Notes: generated by a model not told the origin, from the sequence alone. Counted from the stretch's first letter, positions 20,830 to 33,345 are shown. The stretch: DNA of 64,000 bases from Aquatica leii (GCA_035610365.1 CM069433.1:53806487-53870486), one strand, 5' to 3'. A program made the numbers and translations.

Positions 20830-23800
20830 ATTACAGATGTAAACAGAACAACATTTGACGTAAGAACTTACGTAGAATATTTGAGCAATTACTCCGAAGT
20901 TTCACAAACATGAACACGTCCTAAACTTAATTAACAAAAATGGGATTACTAACAGTCAATGATTAAAAACAATAAGTAATTATGAACCGTTGCATAAAAC
21001 ATTGCTAGCGTTAGTTAATGTAAATAACTACAGGATTATATTGTCAAGTACAAAATCAATTGTTTTGCTGACTACCAGTGGCGGCTAGTCCATAAGAACT
21101 CTAGAGCAAAGCATTCTTTGCAAAAACAAGACTCTTGATATTACTACCAAACTGCAAGACAGAACCGAAATTCTAAAGGTTAAGATTCAAAAATGGACAC
21201 CCTTTATATACGTCATGTTTAAGCAGTCCCTCTTTAATACTTACAGCAGCTACTGCTTGAACAATTACAGTTTAACAATATGTACACAGTTATACTTGCT
21301 GAAATTTTTGTATGTCAAATACGTAAAAATTAGGATAAAACATTTAACCATGTAGTTTGACTTTTAAATACATTTTAAACAATACACGCTATAAAGCTGC
21401 TCAAAGAAACGTCAAGAAATAATAATTGTCTTTAAGTGTAAGAGGAAAACACAAAAAAATTAAAAATTAAACTTACTTATCAAAATAATAAAAAAAGATG
21501 TTTTGATCTGAAATACAATTGATTATAAATTATAACAATATATGTCCTAGGACGGTTAAAACCTTTTTATCATGCTGTTTTGCACTGGCATAGTAAAAAA
21601 GTATTTACTAAAAGTCAATAATTTCACATTTTTAACTTTTTAAAATGGTATTTGTTTACAGTACAATTTAAATATAATATATTGTTTATTTATAAATAAA
21701 TAACATCTTAACCGATTCATTTAAATTATAGTTTAATAGTTACTGTTTTATTAAACATTATAATATTTGGCTGTTAAAATAAGTTAATATTAAAAAATTC
21801 GTTAACTAGAAAATTTCTATTACAATTTTTCCATTTCATTTTTGCTATTTAACTTTTATTAAAAAGTATTTAGAAAAATTTATTATAAACTGAATTTAAA
21901 CGCCTCAAAATATCAAAAAAATTTAATATCATTTTTATTAAACAAAATACCTAATTTTACTGTAAAGTTATAAAGATTATTAACATATTTGACGATTATA
22001 AATTATTCACAGTCTAAACATTAAATGTAGTATACATATATCATTGATTCATAAATTGTTGAAATGAACAAGCGGCAAAAGGGTCTTCCATAATCGTCAA
22101 GATCAGCAATACTAGTGGCTAATAATACTTGTTTTTTATTCCTATCGTCTGGTCACATCCATTACAAACTTTGGGAATAAATGTGTTAACGTACGTAATT
22201 GTAAGAACATAACATTTTAGGCAAATGTACTCAATTTATCATCTTTTTGATACGCAAATAAAAAACTTAAAAGACGTTTACACAATTTATTATGAGTAAA
22301 ACAAAAATTTTATAAAACGTTCACAGTAAAATTAATACTGCAAAAAGCAATTTAAAATAATTATGATCATGTATTTTTAAAATATGTTGTAATGTTGTAC
22401 AATTATAATATAATACGTGCGATCGCTTGTTGGGTTCGTTATGTCTAGAAAAATGTGCAAACATTTCAAACTCGCACATAAACAATATTAAAGATTCAAA
22501 AAAAGGGTCTACTTTCTTGTCAATTACTCAAAAACTATTGGTGCTAGAAAAATTTTGCATAAATTCAAGAACATGAAGAAATTTCCAAAAAAATTCCGAA
22601 ACTTGAGCTCTATCGTTAATACTTTTTATTTAATGTTGAAAATAAGGTTTCGTGAGGCATTACGCTGCTATAAAACCGGCCGTTAATTACAAATTTAAAT
22701 TATTTCGCTTTGTGGAGACCTTCTGGTAACTATGTTAAATGAGGTTATTAGCATGCGGTGTTTTTATTTGTTATTATCTATTAGTTATGAACAATTTAAG
22801 CAACAAAATAATTATAAAAGGCAAAAAGAGGTTACAAATATTTTTTTTTTAAATCTGATTGATGTCACTGTTTTTAGATAGTACACACTTATAACAAGAT
22901 TAATTTTAATGTTTTTAGCGGTTTGCTTAAAATTTTTTTTAACAAATACAATAATTACATATTTTTGAAAAAACAAGATTATGCCTTGAAAAAAAAATTT
23001 TTTCCAATTTTTTTTTTTGTTTAAATACTACTTTTTTGTTTTTATATTATTTAAACAATTGTTTTAATTTGCAGTAACAAGAATTAACCCGTTTTTCAAC
23101 TTGTCGACTAGATTATAAGCATTAATATAGTATACTATGGTATTTTTAAATGTTTTTAAATTTCAATTTCTAATTTAATTTTGACGTTTTCTTAATGGTA
23201 ATTTTTTTAATGATTTTAAAAACTGCGTTGTTGTTTGTATTTTCGATGTGTGTATTTCATCTTGTTCTAATGAACATTTTATTAAATTGTTTAACAAGAA
23301 CTAATCTGATATACGTGTTTCATTATCTCGTAAACTGTGACCTTAAATCAAAAATCGAATTTAATAAATTAAAAATTAAAAATTTGACAAGTCTAAGGGA
23401 ATCTTAAAAAAAGACAAGCACGTCAAAAAAAAGTTTACTTACAATAAATCGTGAAACCGTGTTAATAACAAATATAACGAGAAAGTAATAATAGGTTAGA
23501 AAAATTTTACAGGCGAATGTTTTTAAAATGAATGATAGCAACGTTTTGACATAAACCGATTACACTGTCACAGTTCACGAGATCCTAAAAGACTTTTAAC
23601 CCAACTTCTATGTTGTAGCATAAAACCCAGGATTTTATTGATTAAAAACGGCTTTTTTGTAAAACCTGTTATTATCTGTAATTAAAATGAACAACGTTTA
23701 TTCGTCGTCGCTATCATCGTTTACTACAGAATCAATATCGTCTTGAACAAAAATTTTGGATAAAATTGCAGCGGGCCTAACAATGCGCGAAAGATACGTT

Positions 23801-23835
23801 GCATAAAAAGTAGGAGCAAGTATCAAACTAACGAC
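20830..23835. other. Intergenic, nothing recognised
   Basis: About 3 kb of AT-rich DNA. The frame at 23195-23407 encodes a hydrophobic low-complexity peptide with no recognised motif. Confidence 0.6.
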
Positions 23836-23859
23836 GTCGACAGAGAAACATCTGAAGTA

Positions 23860-24325
23860 AGTAAGTAAGTATGAACAATGCTGATATTGTACTGATACAA
23901 GAACCTTGGACTTATAGAGAGGTTTTCAGGGAAGAGTGACTGGTAACTAATTATTCGAGAAGGTAACCATCCAAATGCTTGCATCTCAGCAAACAATGGT
24001 AACGACTTACTACCGATGTAGAAACTTAAGACGAGTTTATGTTAGTAAAGGCAAATGCAAACATAGAAAAAAAGATACGAAACCTTATACTCGTGTTGGC
24101 ATATCTCACATATGACCAATCAGAACAAATTTCACACAGAAAAAAGTAAAGACGTACAAAAATCCAAAAACCCACAATTGGGATTTTTTAAGAATAGACT
24201 TAAACAGGGACTGGACACATTGACGTCAATATTCGGTAAAAATAAAACTTATAAACGATATCATCAAAAGATCTATCATGGACGCTTACAAAAGTAGTTG
24301 TCCATTAAAAGTAATTTAATAAAAT
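23860..24325 (+). pseudogene. Non-LTR retrotransposon endonuclease relic
   Basis: Frames joined by frameshifts read MNNADIVLIQEPWTYRE, then EGNHPNACISANNGNDLLPM, and near the end MDAYKSSCPLK. These correspond to the QEPW(T/L)Y motif of the apurinic-type endonuclease domain, the exposed HPxACI loop, and the AYxxSCP(L/I)K segment before the RT in Jockey/R1-type LINE ORF2 proteins. A middle section is missing or scrambled, and no RT follows. Confidence 0.62.
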
Positions 24326-24329
24326 CTTG

Positions 24330-25545
24330 ATTTTGCTCAAGTCAGTACTCTATATATGTATTAAAAAGCATTTAAAAATGAGTTTCTTAATACATTTTTA
24401 CGGAAAAGTTAATATCAATATTAAAAAATGACGGAAAATAATTATTTTAAGAACTTTTTTATTTTTTGGTATTGAACAATTAAAAAAAAGGCTTTTACGC
24501 TATAAGTAAGTGTTATGCCAATATTGCGACCTGATGCTTTGGTAATAATAATATTTTTTACACACAAAAACATGAGAAACATTTCAATTACTAACGGGAG
24601 CCGGAAACCCCTACTCCCCGTTCAAATATTTTTATATACTTGTTCTAATAACTTTTTTTTCTATTATTTCGGTACATAAAACAATAATTTTACGATAAAC
24701 GAATCCGCCCGTTACTGAAACAAGAGGTGATGCGTAAGATGAATGACTTAGTCTTACACAACGACTCATTTAAAATGCATTTCAACATATTATTATTCTC
24801 GTAAGATACTCTGCGAGGTTTAAAGCTAATAGGTTGACAATGTTGGATTAATTTCCGTTTGATGCACATTGTAAAGCCCCTTTGGTAGTACCCGGCTTCA
24901 TTTTTATGTAACAGAATACATAACTCAAAAAAGTTCCGGTAAGGATTGGAAATCTTTTATCTGATAAGTTCATAATTTCACCTTGTCAGAATAGTAATTT
25001 ATAAAATTTTCATTTCAATTCCACTTTCGTGCTTCAAATATTTTCATCAATTAAACTCTATCTTGCCGATATAAAAAAATTTATTCTAGCTCACTTTTTA
25101 AAGTTGCCCGAGTCATTGTTACATATTCTTCTCGTGAGTGATACCATTTCTTGCCAAACCTTGTCATTTTTCCTACTGCTAAAATGTGTACTATTTTGTC
25201 TTTTATACTATAGCATCAATTATTTGCAACCACGTGTTAACATCCATTTCTTCTGCGTATTTACTTAAAAGGTTCAATTAATCACTTGTCCCTATCCTGC
25301 GCTTCTCATTGTAGCCAAAAATGTTTATTTTACGTAATTTAGTAGAGTGTACAGTATTTACATTTTATGCTAAGTATCACAAGGATACGTCAAATAGTTT
25401 TAAAGTACTGGCCAAAAATAATTTTTAATTAAAACACCCTGTAAATCAGTAAGAAGTCATATTTTATTTAAGTGATTTGAGTTAAATTTTAACATTTTGA
25501 GCTCAAGACTCTACAGTAAAAATATTTTGAATTATTAATAAAACA
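24330..25545. other. Intergenic, nothing recognised
   Basis: AT-rich. The frames at 25029-25268 on both strands show no recognisable domain. Confidence 0.55.
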
Positions 25546-25547
25546 CA

Positions 25548-25599
<52 letters not shown>

Positions 25600-25627
25600 T
25601 TTCAGATTTTCACGAGTGAAATTATTA

Positions 25628-26113
25628 TTTTGAAATGATTTTCGGATTTCTTCTCGTTTTATGTTTTTATTGTTAAAACAACGTTTCGACAAGATCACAC
25701 TTGTCATTTTCAAGTTAAACTAAACTTATTATTAATACATTAACATGAACCAAAAATTAAAAATTAAACAAACTTGTCATTGTCAATTTTAGTTTGACTT
25801 CTTGTCAAGGGTCGATGACGTACTTGATTTTGAAAAGCATTGCTTGTTGTTGGTTTATTTAAAGTGGTGTTAATGTTAGATGACTTTACATGGGTAAGAA
25901 CTGTTGTCCAAATTTTTGGCAATCTGACGCTATCGTTGCGTTTGTTTATGCTAGACGGTCGTTTTTCAATTTCAATTGCTTCTCTAGCTATTCGTGACCA
26001 AAAGTGTTCAACACTTGCAAGAATTTTGGTGTTGTCAAAATCAATAACATGGCCCGTTTCATTCACATGTTGAGCTAGAGAAGATGAAAGAAGTTTGTGT
26101 CTAACAGCAACTT
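25628..26113 (-). repeat. PLE terminal inverted repeat, left arm
   Basis: About 486 bp, including most of the GIY-YIG frame, the HHR-like motif and the 3' end of the element. The arm at 27928-28414 is its reverse complement with very few differences (for example one G/A change in the HHR-like loop). Confidence 0.9.
25683..25714 (-). ncRNA. Degenerate hammerhead-like motif in PLE arm
   Basis: Minus strand: CTTGAAAATGA, stem GACAAG/CTTGTC, then GAAACGTTG. The stem and the GAAAC box fit, but the CUGANGA box is altered, so activity is doubtful. Confidence 0.35.
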
Positions 26114-26267
26114 TATGTTCATCTATTCTCGCAGCAATTCTTCTATTTGTTTGACCGACATACGTTCCATTACACATGCCGCATGGAACTTCATACACTC
26201 CTTGGCATTCAAGAGGAATATGTTCTTTTGGAGACTGTAAAAATGAACTAACTTTTCTATGTGTCAT
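25764..26267 (-). pseudogene. PLE GIY-YIG endonuclease part
   Basis: The 167-codon frame contains GVYEVPCGMCNGTYVGQTNR, the PLE form of the GIY-YIG core with CxxC, then RIxEH, ALAQHVNETGH-like and EREAIEIEK-like conserved positions. In intact PLEs this is fused to the RT. Here the linker (KAYLPYIKNGTDKSCKIL...) lies in other frames at about 26275-26390, so two frameshifts separate the nuclease from the RT. The nuclease would nick chromosomal DNA for target-primed reverse transcription. Confidence 0.85.
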
Positions 26268-26357
26268 AAAACTGTTTTTATATTGTAACGATACAGTATT
26301 TTACAACTCTTGTCTGTCCCATTTTTGATGTAAGGTAGGTAAGCTTTTGTTGTCATA

Positions 26358-27944
26358 TTATCTTCTTTGCGTTGATGTGCTTGTTTTACCTGATTGTTTT
26401 ACAATTGCTTTCATAATTGTATTGTGTGAGTATCCATTACACATTAAGATTTTCTTTAGATAGTTCATTTCTATATCATAATGTTCTGCATCTGTTAAAC
26501 GTTTAGAACGTGTTATTAAAGTATTCACAACCGATGTTAGTTGAGATGGATGGTGATGTGAATTTGCATTAAGGTATCGATTAGTATTTGTGCTTTTTCT
26601 GTATACCGTATGGCTTATCTGGTTATTTTCTTTTCTTTTTATAAGAACGTCTAAAAAAGTTATCTGCCTATTTTCTTCAATTTCCATAGTAAAGTTAATT
26701 GATTTATGTTGGATATTAAGATGTTCTAAAAATTTATTGAGATGATCTTTACCATGAGGCCATATAACAAATGTATCGTCTACGTAACGTAGCCATAATT
26801 TTGGTTTTAATAGTGTTGAATTTAAAGCCCTGTTTTCCAATTCATCCATGAAAATGTTTGCTATAACTGGCGAAAGAGGTGAGCCCATAGGTGCTCCTTT
26901 AACTTGTTTATACCGTATACCGTTGTAGATAAAATAAGTATTATTCAAGCAATGTGTAGTTAAATCAGTTATATGTTTTGGAGGGTTATATTTATTTTTA
27001 ATAATTGTAAGAGCTTCTTCTACTGGTATACTTGTAAACAATGATACTACATCAAAACTAACTAATATGTCATCTACTTCTATTAATTGTTGTTTTAGAA
27101 TATCTAAAAAATGTTGTGAATTACGTACATAAGATGCTGCTTGTTCGGCGTAAGGTTGGAAAAATTTTGCTAAATATCTTGCAAGAGCTTGTAGTGAAGA
27201 ACCAATAGAACTTACAATAGGCCGTAATGGTACACCTTCTTTATGGATTTTTGGTAAACCATAAAATTTAGGACATTTTGAAGATTTTTCTCTAGGTATG
27301 ATTGCTAATTGAGTGTCTTTATCTAAAGGTGTAGTTTGTATTTTGGTTTTTGTTGTTTTTTCTAGATACGTTGTCGGATCTCTAACTATTGGAGTGTAAG
27401 CTGTATCGTTTAGAAGTGTCATTATTTTTGAATGATAATCTTCTTTATTTAATATGACTGTAGCGTTGCCTTTATCAGCTGGTAAAACAAGAATGTCGTT
27501 GTTGTTTTTTAAATTTTTAAGAGCTATATGTTCTTTGTTAGTCAAGTTATTAGGTGGTAATTTGTTTTTTCTTAATATATGAGTAACATCTTGTCGAACA
27601 ATTTCTGCATCATTTTCTGGTAATTCCTTAATAGCTGTTTCTATATTACATATAATTTTCTCAATTGGAATACGTGTCGGAGTTACAGCAAAGTTGAAAC
27701 CTTTTGATAAAACAGATTCAGTTTCTTTGTTAATTATTAAATTTGATAAATTATAAACTATTTTACTTTCTACTGAATTTTCAACACAACGAAGAGGCCG
27801 TTGTTTAGATAAAAGTCTTTCGAACTTGCTTTTCTGCTTTGTTGTAATTAATTCTCTGTCTGTCTCTTTTCTAAATATGATTAATGTTTGAAGTGTGTTC
27901 CAATATATAAAAAAAAATATATATATAAAGTTGCTGTTAGACAC
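26358..27944 (-). CDS. PLE reverse transcriptase, open frame
   Basis: A 528-codon frame with the Penelope-type RT motifs in order: DKGNATV, KFYGLPKIHKEGVPLRPIVS, VSFDVVSLFTSIPVEEAL, GAPMGSPLSPVIANIFMDEL, the catalytic RYVDDTFVIW (YVDD at about residue 386) and ITFLDVLIKR. The first 20 or so residues come from the junction with the inverted copy and are not PLE sequence, so the true N-terminus is missing. The frame stops at 26358, just before the linker to the GIY-YIG domain, because of a frameshift. The RT core appears intact and could be catalytically competent, but the element is probably immobile on its own. Confidence 0.9.
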   Translation of the reverse strand: MSNSNFIYIFFFIYWNTLQTLIIFRKETDRELITTKQKSKFERLLSKQRPLRCVENSVESKIVYNLSNLIINKETESVLSKGFNFAVTPTRIPIEKIICNIETAIKELPENDAEIVRQDVTHILRKNKLPPNNLTNKEHIALKNLKNNNDILVLPADKGNATVILNKEDYHSKIMTLLNDTAYTPIVRDPTTYLEKTTKTKIQTTPLDKDTQLAIIPREKSSKCPKFYGLPKIHKEGVPLRPIVSSIGSSLQALARYLAKFFQPYAEQAASYVRNSQHFLDILKQQLIEVDDILVSFDVVSLFTSIPVEEALTIIKNKYNPPKHITDLTTHCLNNTYFIYNGIRYKQVKGAPMGSPLSPVIANIFMDELENRALNSTLLKPKLWLRYVDDTFVIWPHGKDHLNKFLEHLNIQHKSINFTMEIEENRQITFLDVLIKRKENNQISHTVYRKSTNTNRYLNANSHHHPSQLTSVVNTLITRSKRLTDAEHYDIEMNYLKKILMCNGYSHNTIMKAIVKQSGKTSTSTQRR

Positions 27945-28408
27945 AAACTTCTTTCATCTTCTCTAGCTCAACATGTGAATGAAACGGGCCATGTTATTGA
28001 TTTTGACAACACCAAAATTCTTGCAAGTGTTGAACACTTTTGGTCACGAATAGCTAGAGAAGCAATTGAAATTGAAAAACGACCGTCTAGCATAAACAAA
28101 CGCAACGATAGCGTCAGATTGCCAAAAATTTGGACAACAGTTCTTACCCATGTAAAGTCATCTAACATTAACACCACTTTAAATAAACCAACAACAAGCA
28201 ATGCTTTTCAAAATCAAGTACGTCATCGACCCTTGACAAGAAGTCAAACTAAAATTGACAATGACAAGTTTGTTTAATTTTTAATTTTTGGTTCATGTTA
28301 ATGTATTAATAATAAGTTTAGTTTAACTTGAAAATGACAAGTGTAATCTTGTCGAAACGTTGTTTTAACAATAAAAACATAAAACGAGAAGAAATCCGAA
28401 AATCATTT

Positions 28409-28414
<6 letters not shown>
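27928..28414 (+). repeat. PLE terminal inverted repeat, right arm
   Basis: Reverse-complement copy of 25628-26113. It contains a truncated GIY-YIG frame (to the TAA at 28275-28277) preceded by unrelated junction codons. Confidence 0.9.
28327..28358 (+). ncRNA. Degenerate hammerhead-like motif, right arm
   Basis: Same motif as at 25683-25714: CTTGAAAATGA, stem GACAAG/CTTGTC, GAAACGTTG. One loop base differs. Confidence 0.35.
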
Positions 28415-28449
<35 letters not shown>

Positions 28450-30430
28450 TTACTTTCTTAGTCTTTCCAACTTAAATATTGATAATACCAATCTTATAAA
28501 AGTATACTAAGGTTAAGGTTGGGATTTTGCCTATGTATTTTATATAGCACTCAAGCGTGCACGGGGCACAGGAAATCTCAAAAAATATTAGTTGTAAGAA
28601 CACAAAAATGTGTTCCTATGAAAGAGGAATGTTGTCAGCATCATGTAAAGTATTTTAAAATCTTGAAAAAATTATTTTTTTGCATAAAAAAGGTCACAAA
28701 GTAAGCAATATTTTTCAATGATAATTTTCTACTTTTTTTGTAAACTATGCTTATACTATTGAAAAGAGGAAATTATAAAATAGCTTAGTGGAAGATGTAA
28801 ATCTTTTACTTTTATTTGAGGGTTTACTTTTGTAGTTACGTTAGGTAGTTTTTGAGTGGTCCTGTTCCCAGTGAAATATATTGACGATTATACTGCAATG
28901 ATATTAAGGTCGAAAATTGAACATATAAAACGCCAATTTTAGTTAAAAAGTAGCTACCGACACACAACATTTTAATTTAGCAGCAATAATAAGTTCATCC
29001 GCGCTGTAAATATTATATTTTAGTACTTATCTTAATTAGTAAAAATAAGCTGTGATCCGTAGCAGTATATTATACAAGACCTCAATTTAGTTTGAGTTGA
29101 CATTTTTAACAATTTACAATACACGCATTTAGTGAACACGAAAATATAATGCACACCGCATATTAGAATTACGGATAATGTTATCAATCGGGTAATACTA
29201 TCAGGTTATTAAAGAACAGGCCGGGCGTATAATACTACATAGAAAAAACATTGTTTATAGTATGTAATCGTAATTTTGGTTTATGTTATCAATTTTCTTC
29301 TTAGGTTTGTTTCTATACATGAACAATAACCTGTTTTGTATGATTTTTTTTAGCTGAATTTTTGCAATACGCTTTTTACGCTTAAACATCTGAAAACACG
29401 TTATATTCGAGAATTAACTTAGAAACTATGTGCGTTCTTAGAATAACATAACTTAAATTAACTACGTCTTATTTGATAACGTTAGTTTGGGTAGTTTTTA
29501 AAGCAGTGAATTAAACATCATAACATTATTTTTGATTTCTTTTTATTACCGGTATCAACAAACTATTAAGCTACAGGTGGCTCAAAATTTTTGATTTTTT
29601 AAACGTTTTATAAAAATTTCACTTTCTAAATTAACAACCTGTTAAATCACATACATGGTGTATCTATTTACTGCTTTTTAATAAATAAAGATTTGTTTTT
29701 TTTTTAATTTTGAATAATGTTATCATTCTCTTATTGTTATCAAATTCCAACGTGATTCTATTAAGCGGCGCGCACTGTAGTAACAATGCAAAAGGCACAT
29801 ATAAAATATAAACGTTTTTCACACTTTAAATTCTTACTCTAATAGAATTATTTTAGTTTAAACAGAATTAAATTTTTCCAAATGTCATTATTATGAAACT
29901 ATTTATTACACAATGTCAATTCGGAAATTTGTTTAAAAATGTATGTTAAGTACTGAATCGAATAGATTAGTAAATACATTTACAAATCTATAGAGCTATT
30001 TTTCCAAATAGCATATAACTTGATAATTTTTGAAGTGGGTTGTTAGAACGAAACACATTTATTCAAAATTAGTCTTAAATGTTTAATTTTCGATTTCTAA
30101 GGAATTTCCAAATTGTTAACTGAATAGGTAAGTATGCATATGCAGCGTGTTTCTAAAATAAGACTACAAACTCAAGAAGTAGTTTCCTTGTGGAGGTAAA
30201 TGAAAGATTTTCCGTGTTGAATGTTCGAACGTATTTAAATTACGATTAATCACTCTTTTCCAAAACAAGTTCGTCGAGAATTAATTTCATTGCGAAGCAA
30301 AACTGAATATAGCCAATCACCTAAGAATGCTACTTTCTTAAAAAATGTTTAAAATAAAATCACGTTTTGAAATATAGACGATAACAAAAGATACACAACG
30401 TTTTCATTAATAAATAAAAAGTATTGTCAG
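28450..30430. other. Intergenic, nothing recognised
   Basis: AT-rich sequence without recognisable domains or repeats. A short GAACACGAAAA...ATGC(A/G)CACC string at about 29137 resembles the tail of the SINE-like element at 32.1 kb. Confidence 0.5.
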
Positions 30431-30723
30431 CATGCATTCTTAACAGTCTTACAACAGTACCATCTGTTGTATACCGGCGAGTTTACGTAAAAAAAAAGTG
30501 TCACTGTAGCAATAGAGCCACTTTATTGTATTTTATTTCTTTCCTTGTCCTAAGGTACTTCTTACTTGACTAAATCCCGGCCTTAAGGGAACTAACTGTA
30601 CTACAAATATATCATTACTTTAACTACAGGTCTGTAAAGTTCTGGAAAGTATCAGAGTGCATCTCAACTTTCTAGTGCAGTAAAATAACATTTAAAAGAC
30701 ATGTATTACGCAAAAAAAACCCC

Positions 30724-30970
30724 AATTTGGTGTCACAAGTGGGATATATCAGTCGTAAACGTAGGAGCGACGTCTACCCCAGAGGTCGACTGTCCATTCC
30801 AGACACCTTAGCAAACTTCCGCAAGCGGTTGTGTTCCAACACTTAACTAAAAAAAAGGAACCAATCTTGAACTTTGTCTGCGACTCATCTGCAGGGAAAA
30901 GTTGCTCATTCCCTAACGGAACCAAGGTACCCAGTGTATAACATCCAAAGCGTACCACTAGCGGCTACAG
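30724..30970 (+). mobile_element. Possible LTR-retrotransposon leader with PBS-like site
   Basis: TTTGGTGTCACAAGTGGGAT (about 30726-30745) resembles the primer-binding-site context TTTGG(C/T)G(C/T)CAGAAGTGGGAT found just after the 5' LTR of many Ty3/gypsy elements. The next 220 bp are GC-richer than the surroundings, as in a leader. No gag/pol follows and the upstream LTR limits are not clear. Tentative. Confidence 0.3.
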
Positions 30971-31390
30971 AATAATTCACACATACGTGTTGTTTTTTTT
31001 TACTAGTATCAAAAGACTTTTTAAAAATCCCATTGTTTGTGTACAACAATATACAAACGTACTTGATTTGTTATATAAACAGTATAACATAAATTACTTT
31101 TTTAAGAACTAAATATAAACTAGGATGGAAAATGTACACATACGTATATAGCTACATAATAAGTATTTTATAATAAATGAGCTGTAGAAAGCATTACTTT
31201 ATTAGAACCGGGCACTTTTGTATAGAGATTCTCAGAATACTACACTTCTCAGCTGCATAAATATATATAAATTTAAACAGAAAGTATGTATAAACGTAAT
31301 GGCTGTTTACGTCCGAATAAACTCAACAACGTTCTTTAGTGAAACAATGAAAGGAACAAACCCAAACAATTTACGTATTGTGCAATTGCT

Positions 31391-31452
31391 TCAAATGACC
31401 TTGACTTCAAGTATTGCAAAATGTGTATTTGAGAAATACGTTTTAGTATAAC
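31391..31452 (+). repeat. Dispersed repeat, copy A
   Basis: TCAAATGACCTTGACTTCAA through GAGAAATACGTTTTA matches 33346-33408 in the same orientation with a few substitutions. Family unknown. Confidence 0.65.
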
Positions 31453-32105
31453 ATTTCTACTACTTGGGATGTGAAACGGTTATATATTTATTTAAATATT
31501 TACTTCTAAAGGCTTCACGTTATAAGAAGTAACATATTACTTAAGGCTTTTCTATCACTTGGGAAAAGTTCAGTCTTTAAGTGGGCGGACCACAGTTTTA
31601 GCAGTATGCATTGCTGCACAACATACGTATTCAATGCACCTTAACGAATAACCCTTGTATTAGAAAAGAATGGAAAACAATTCAGAAGCCTGATGTTATA
31701 TGCAACTAATTTACGACAAGTTTACCACTGTGGTTGGTTCAATTTGTTCCGACATAAGTTGACAGTCCACGTGGACTAAATCTCGACCACATCTGGTTGT
31801 GATAATTCTTGAAATTACTGAATATGCAAAAAAATAATCACGGGTGCGATAATACGAAAAAATACGAAACTCGTAGTATTTGTAAATGCCAACGGATTTT
31901 ATTGTTTTACAACGAAGTCAGTAACTTCAAGGTTGGATGCGCAATAGAATACTAAGATAAGAATATCTTACGGGTTTCTTTTTCTTATCTTAGTATAGAT
32001 CACTTATCTATTTTACAATAACTTAATACATAATTATTTATAAAACAACACACAACAAAAATTTAACAATATAAGCTGTTTTAAAGTTACTTAATATACA
32101 TAAAA

Positions 32106-32215
32106 GTCGTAGCTGAGATAGGTCAAGATGGTTGTTTCAAACAGGAGCCCGGGGGTTGAATCTCACACAGTGAACACGAAAAAAAAATCGTGAAAATCCA
32201 ATGCGCACCAAACGA
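32106..32215 (+). mobile_element. tRNA-derived SINE-like fragment
   Basis: TAGCTGAGATAGGTCAAGA resembles a pol III A box and, 30-odd bases later, GGGGGTTGAATCTC resembles a B box (GGTTCGAATCC). The spacing is right for a tRNA head. A short tail with A-runs follows. No target duplication was identified. Confidence 0.45.
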
Positions 32216-32807
32216 ATCAAAAATTACTTTTTTTCATTTATAAAAATTATGTGTGTTAAATCAAACAATTTATTTAAATCAAATAAACTATTTTGTAAAA
32301 TTCTCAAAGTTCTTATTTAAACCATAAAAACATCCTCTTGACGCTATTAAAACAACATATTTATTTGAATAAAATAAATTTTCTTTAATTCAACAAAACA
32401 CTTTTTTCTGTGTACAAGTATTAATTAGTTAATTAATTCAGTGGTACACATCATTTTTTAAAGATAGCAACGTTACGACAAAGATACTGAACTCAAAAAT
32501 GCAGATGTAGCTGTTCGCATATGCATATCTTTATCGGCTTGAAGAAGAAATAAGGAGGGCGGAGCGATGACGCCAACCGTACCATATTTCAGAATAAAAT
32601 GTTTGCGCAAAAATTAATTTACCGTCCCACTTTCAGCATATTTTTGTTCCTTATTTTTGAACAAATTGAAATAATTTTTTTTTAATAACAGTAAAACAAT
32701 ATTTCAAATGGATTTGTGGTTTTCAAATTTTTTTTTTCAAAAATTAATTTTTCTAACTTTTAAACAAATTTATTTTTAAAAAAATTAAAAACACAAATCG
32801 ATTCAGA

Positions 32808-33083
32808 TTGTTCTTAGTAGCATATGTTCTAAGTTTCAATAAGATTGGTTCCATGGTAGCTGAAAAAAATGTTCCGAAAGTTTTGCTAGTTGATAAAGCA
32901 ACCTTAAAAATTATATTTCAAAAAATAATATTGCAAAAATATATCAAACTTAATGAAGTGCTGTTATCACGTAATAGTAAATTTGGCGCGATCGCGAGAG
33001 ACGGCGAAACGAAAATAATGGCGTGGATTAACTATTACATGATACTTCAAAGCGACAAAAACCAGCTGATAACATTAAACTAA
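32808..33083 (+). CDS. Unrecognised 91-codon open frame
   Basis: A relatively balanced amino-acid composition (for example NVPKVLLVDKATLKII and SKFGAIARDGETKIMAWINY) makes it more coding-like than its neighbours. I recognise no family, splice partner or motif. It may be a degraded transposon fragment or chance. Confidence 0.15.
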   Translation: MFLVAYVLSFNKIGSMVAEKNVPKVLLVDKATLKIIFQKIILQKYIKLNEVLLSRNSKFGAIARDGETKIMAWINYYMILQSDKNQLITLN

Positions 33084-33345
33084 AAATAACAATTTTCTCT
33101 TAACGAAATAATAAAAAAATCTATTCAATTTTATTTTTATTATCGTTTAGTTGAGGATATGTTATTGTAATTTCTATGAAAAACGATAGAAATCCTCTAC
33201 GAAAGCTCTAGGCATACAATAACAAACATGAAATTGAGCTGATTGTTCATGATTTCACCAAATAAATGTTTAAAAGTGAACTATTCTAAAATTGTAAGGT
33301 TAAAAAAAATATTTTTGGATTTATCGCAAACAATTATAAACAATG

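Larger units (their letters stand above)
25550..28446 (-). mobile_element. Penelope-like element with inverted terminal copies
   Basis: The minus-strand body encodes RT then GIY-YIG. Its 3' end (25628-26113) is repeated in inverted orientation at 27928-28414 with near-perfect identity, and (TA)n tracts (25550-25595 and 28413-28446) bound both sides. Inverted truncated 5' copies are characteristic of PLE insertions. The RT is 5'-truncated where it meets the inverted copy (about 27915). Confidence 0.9.

Noticed and set aside
25029..25268. 79-codon frame on the plus strand and broken frames on the minus strand (MDVNTWLQIIDAI...).
   Set aside because: I considered a transposon-derived protein, but no motif could be matched and stops interrupt the minus-strand reading.
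25840..28201. Identical 77-codon frames at 25840-26073 (plus) and 27968-28201 (minus).
   Set aside because: Antisense shadows of the PLE GIY-YIG sequence in the two inverted arms.
30749..30958. 69-codon minus-strand frame in a GC-richer block.
   Set aside because: No protein motif; the block reads better as an LTR-retrotransposon leader after a PBS-like site on the plus strand.
32106..32180. A functional tRNA gene at the A-box/B-box-like sequence.
   Set aside because: No acceptor stem or complete cloverleaf can be formed, so a tRNA-derived SINE fragment fits better.
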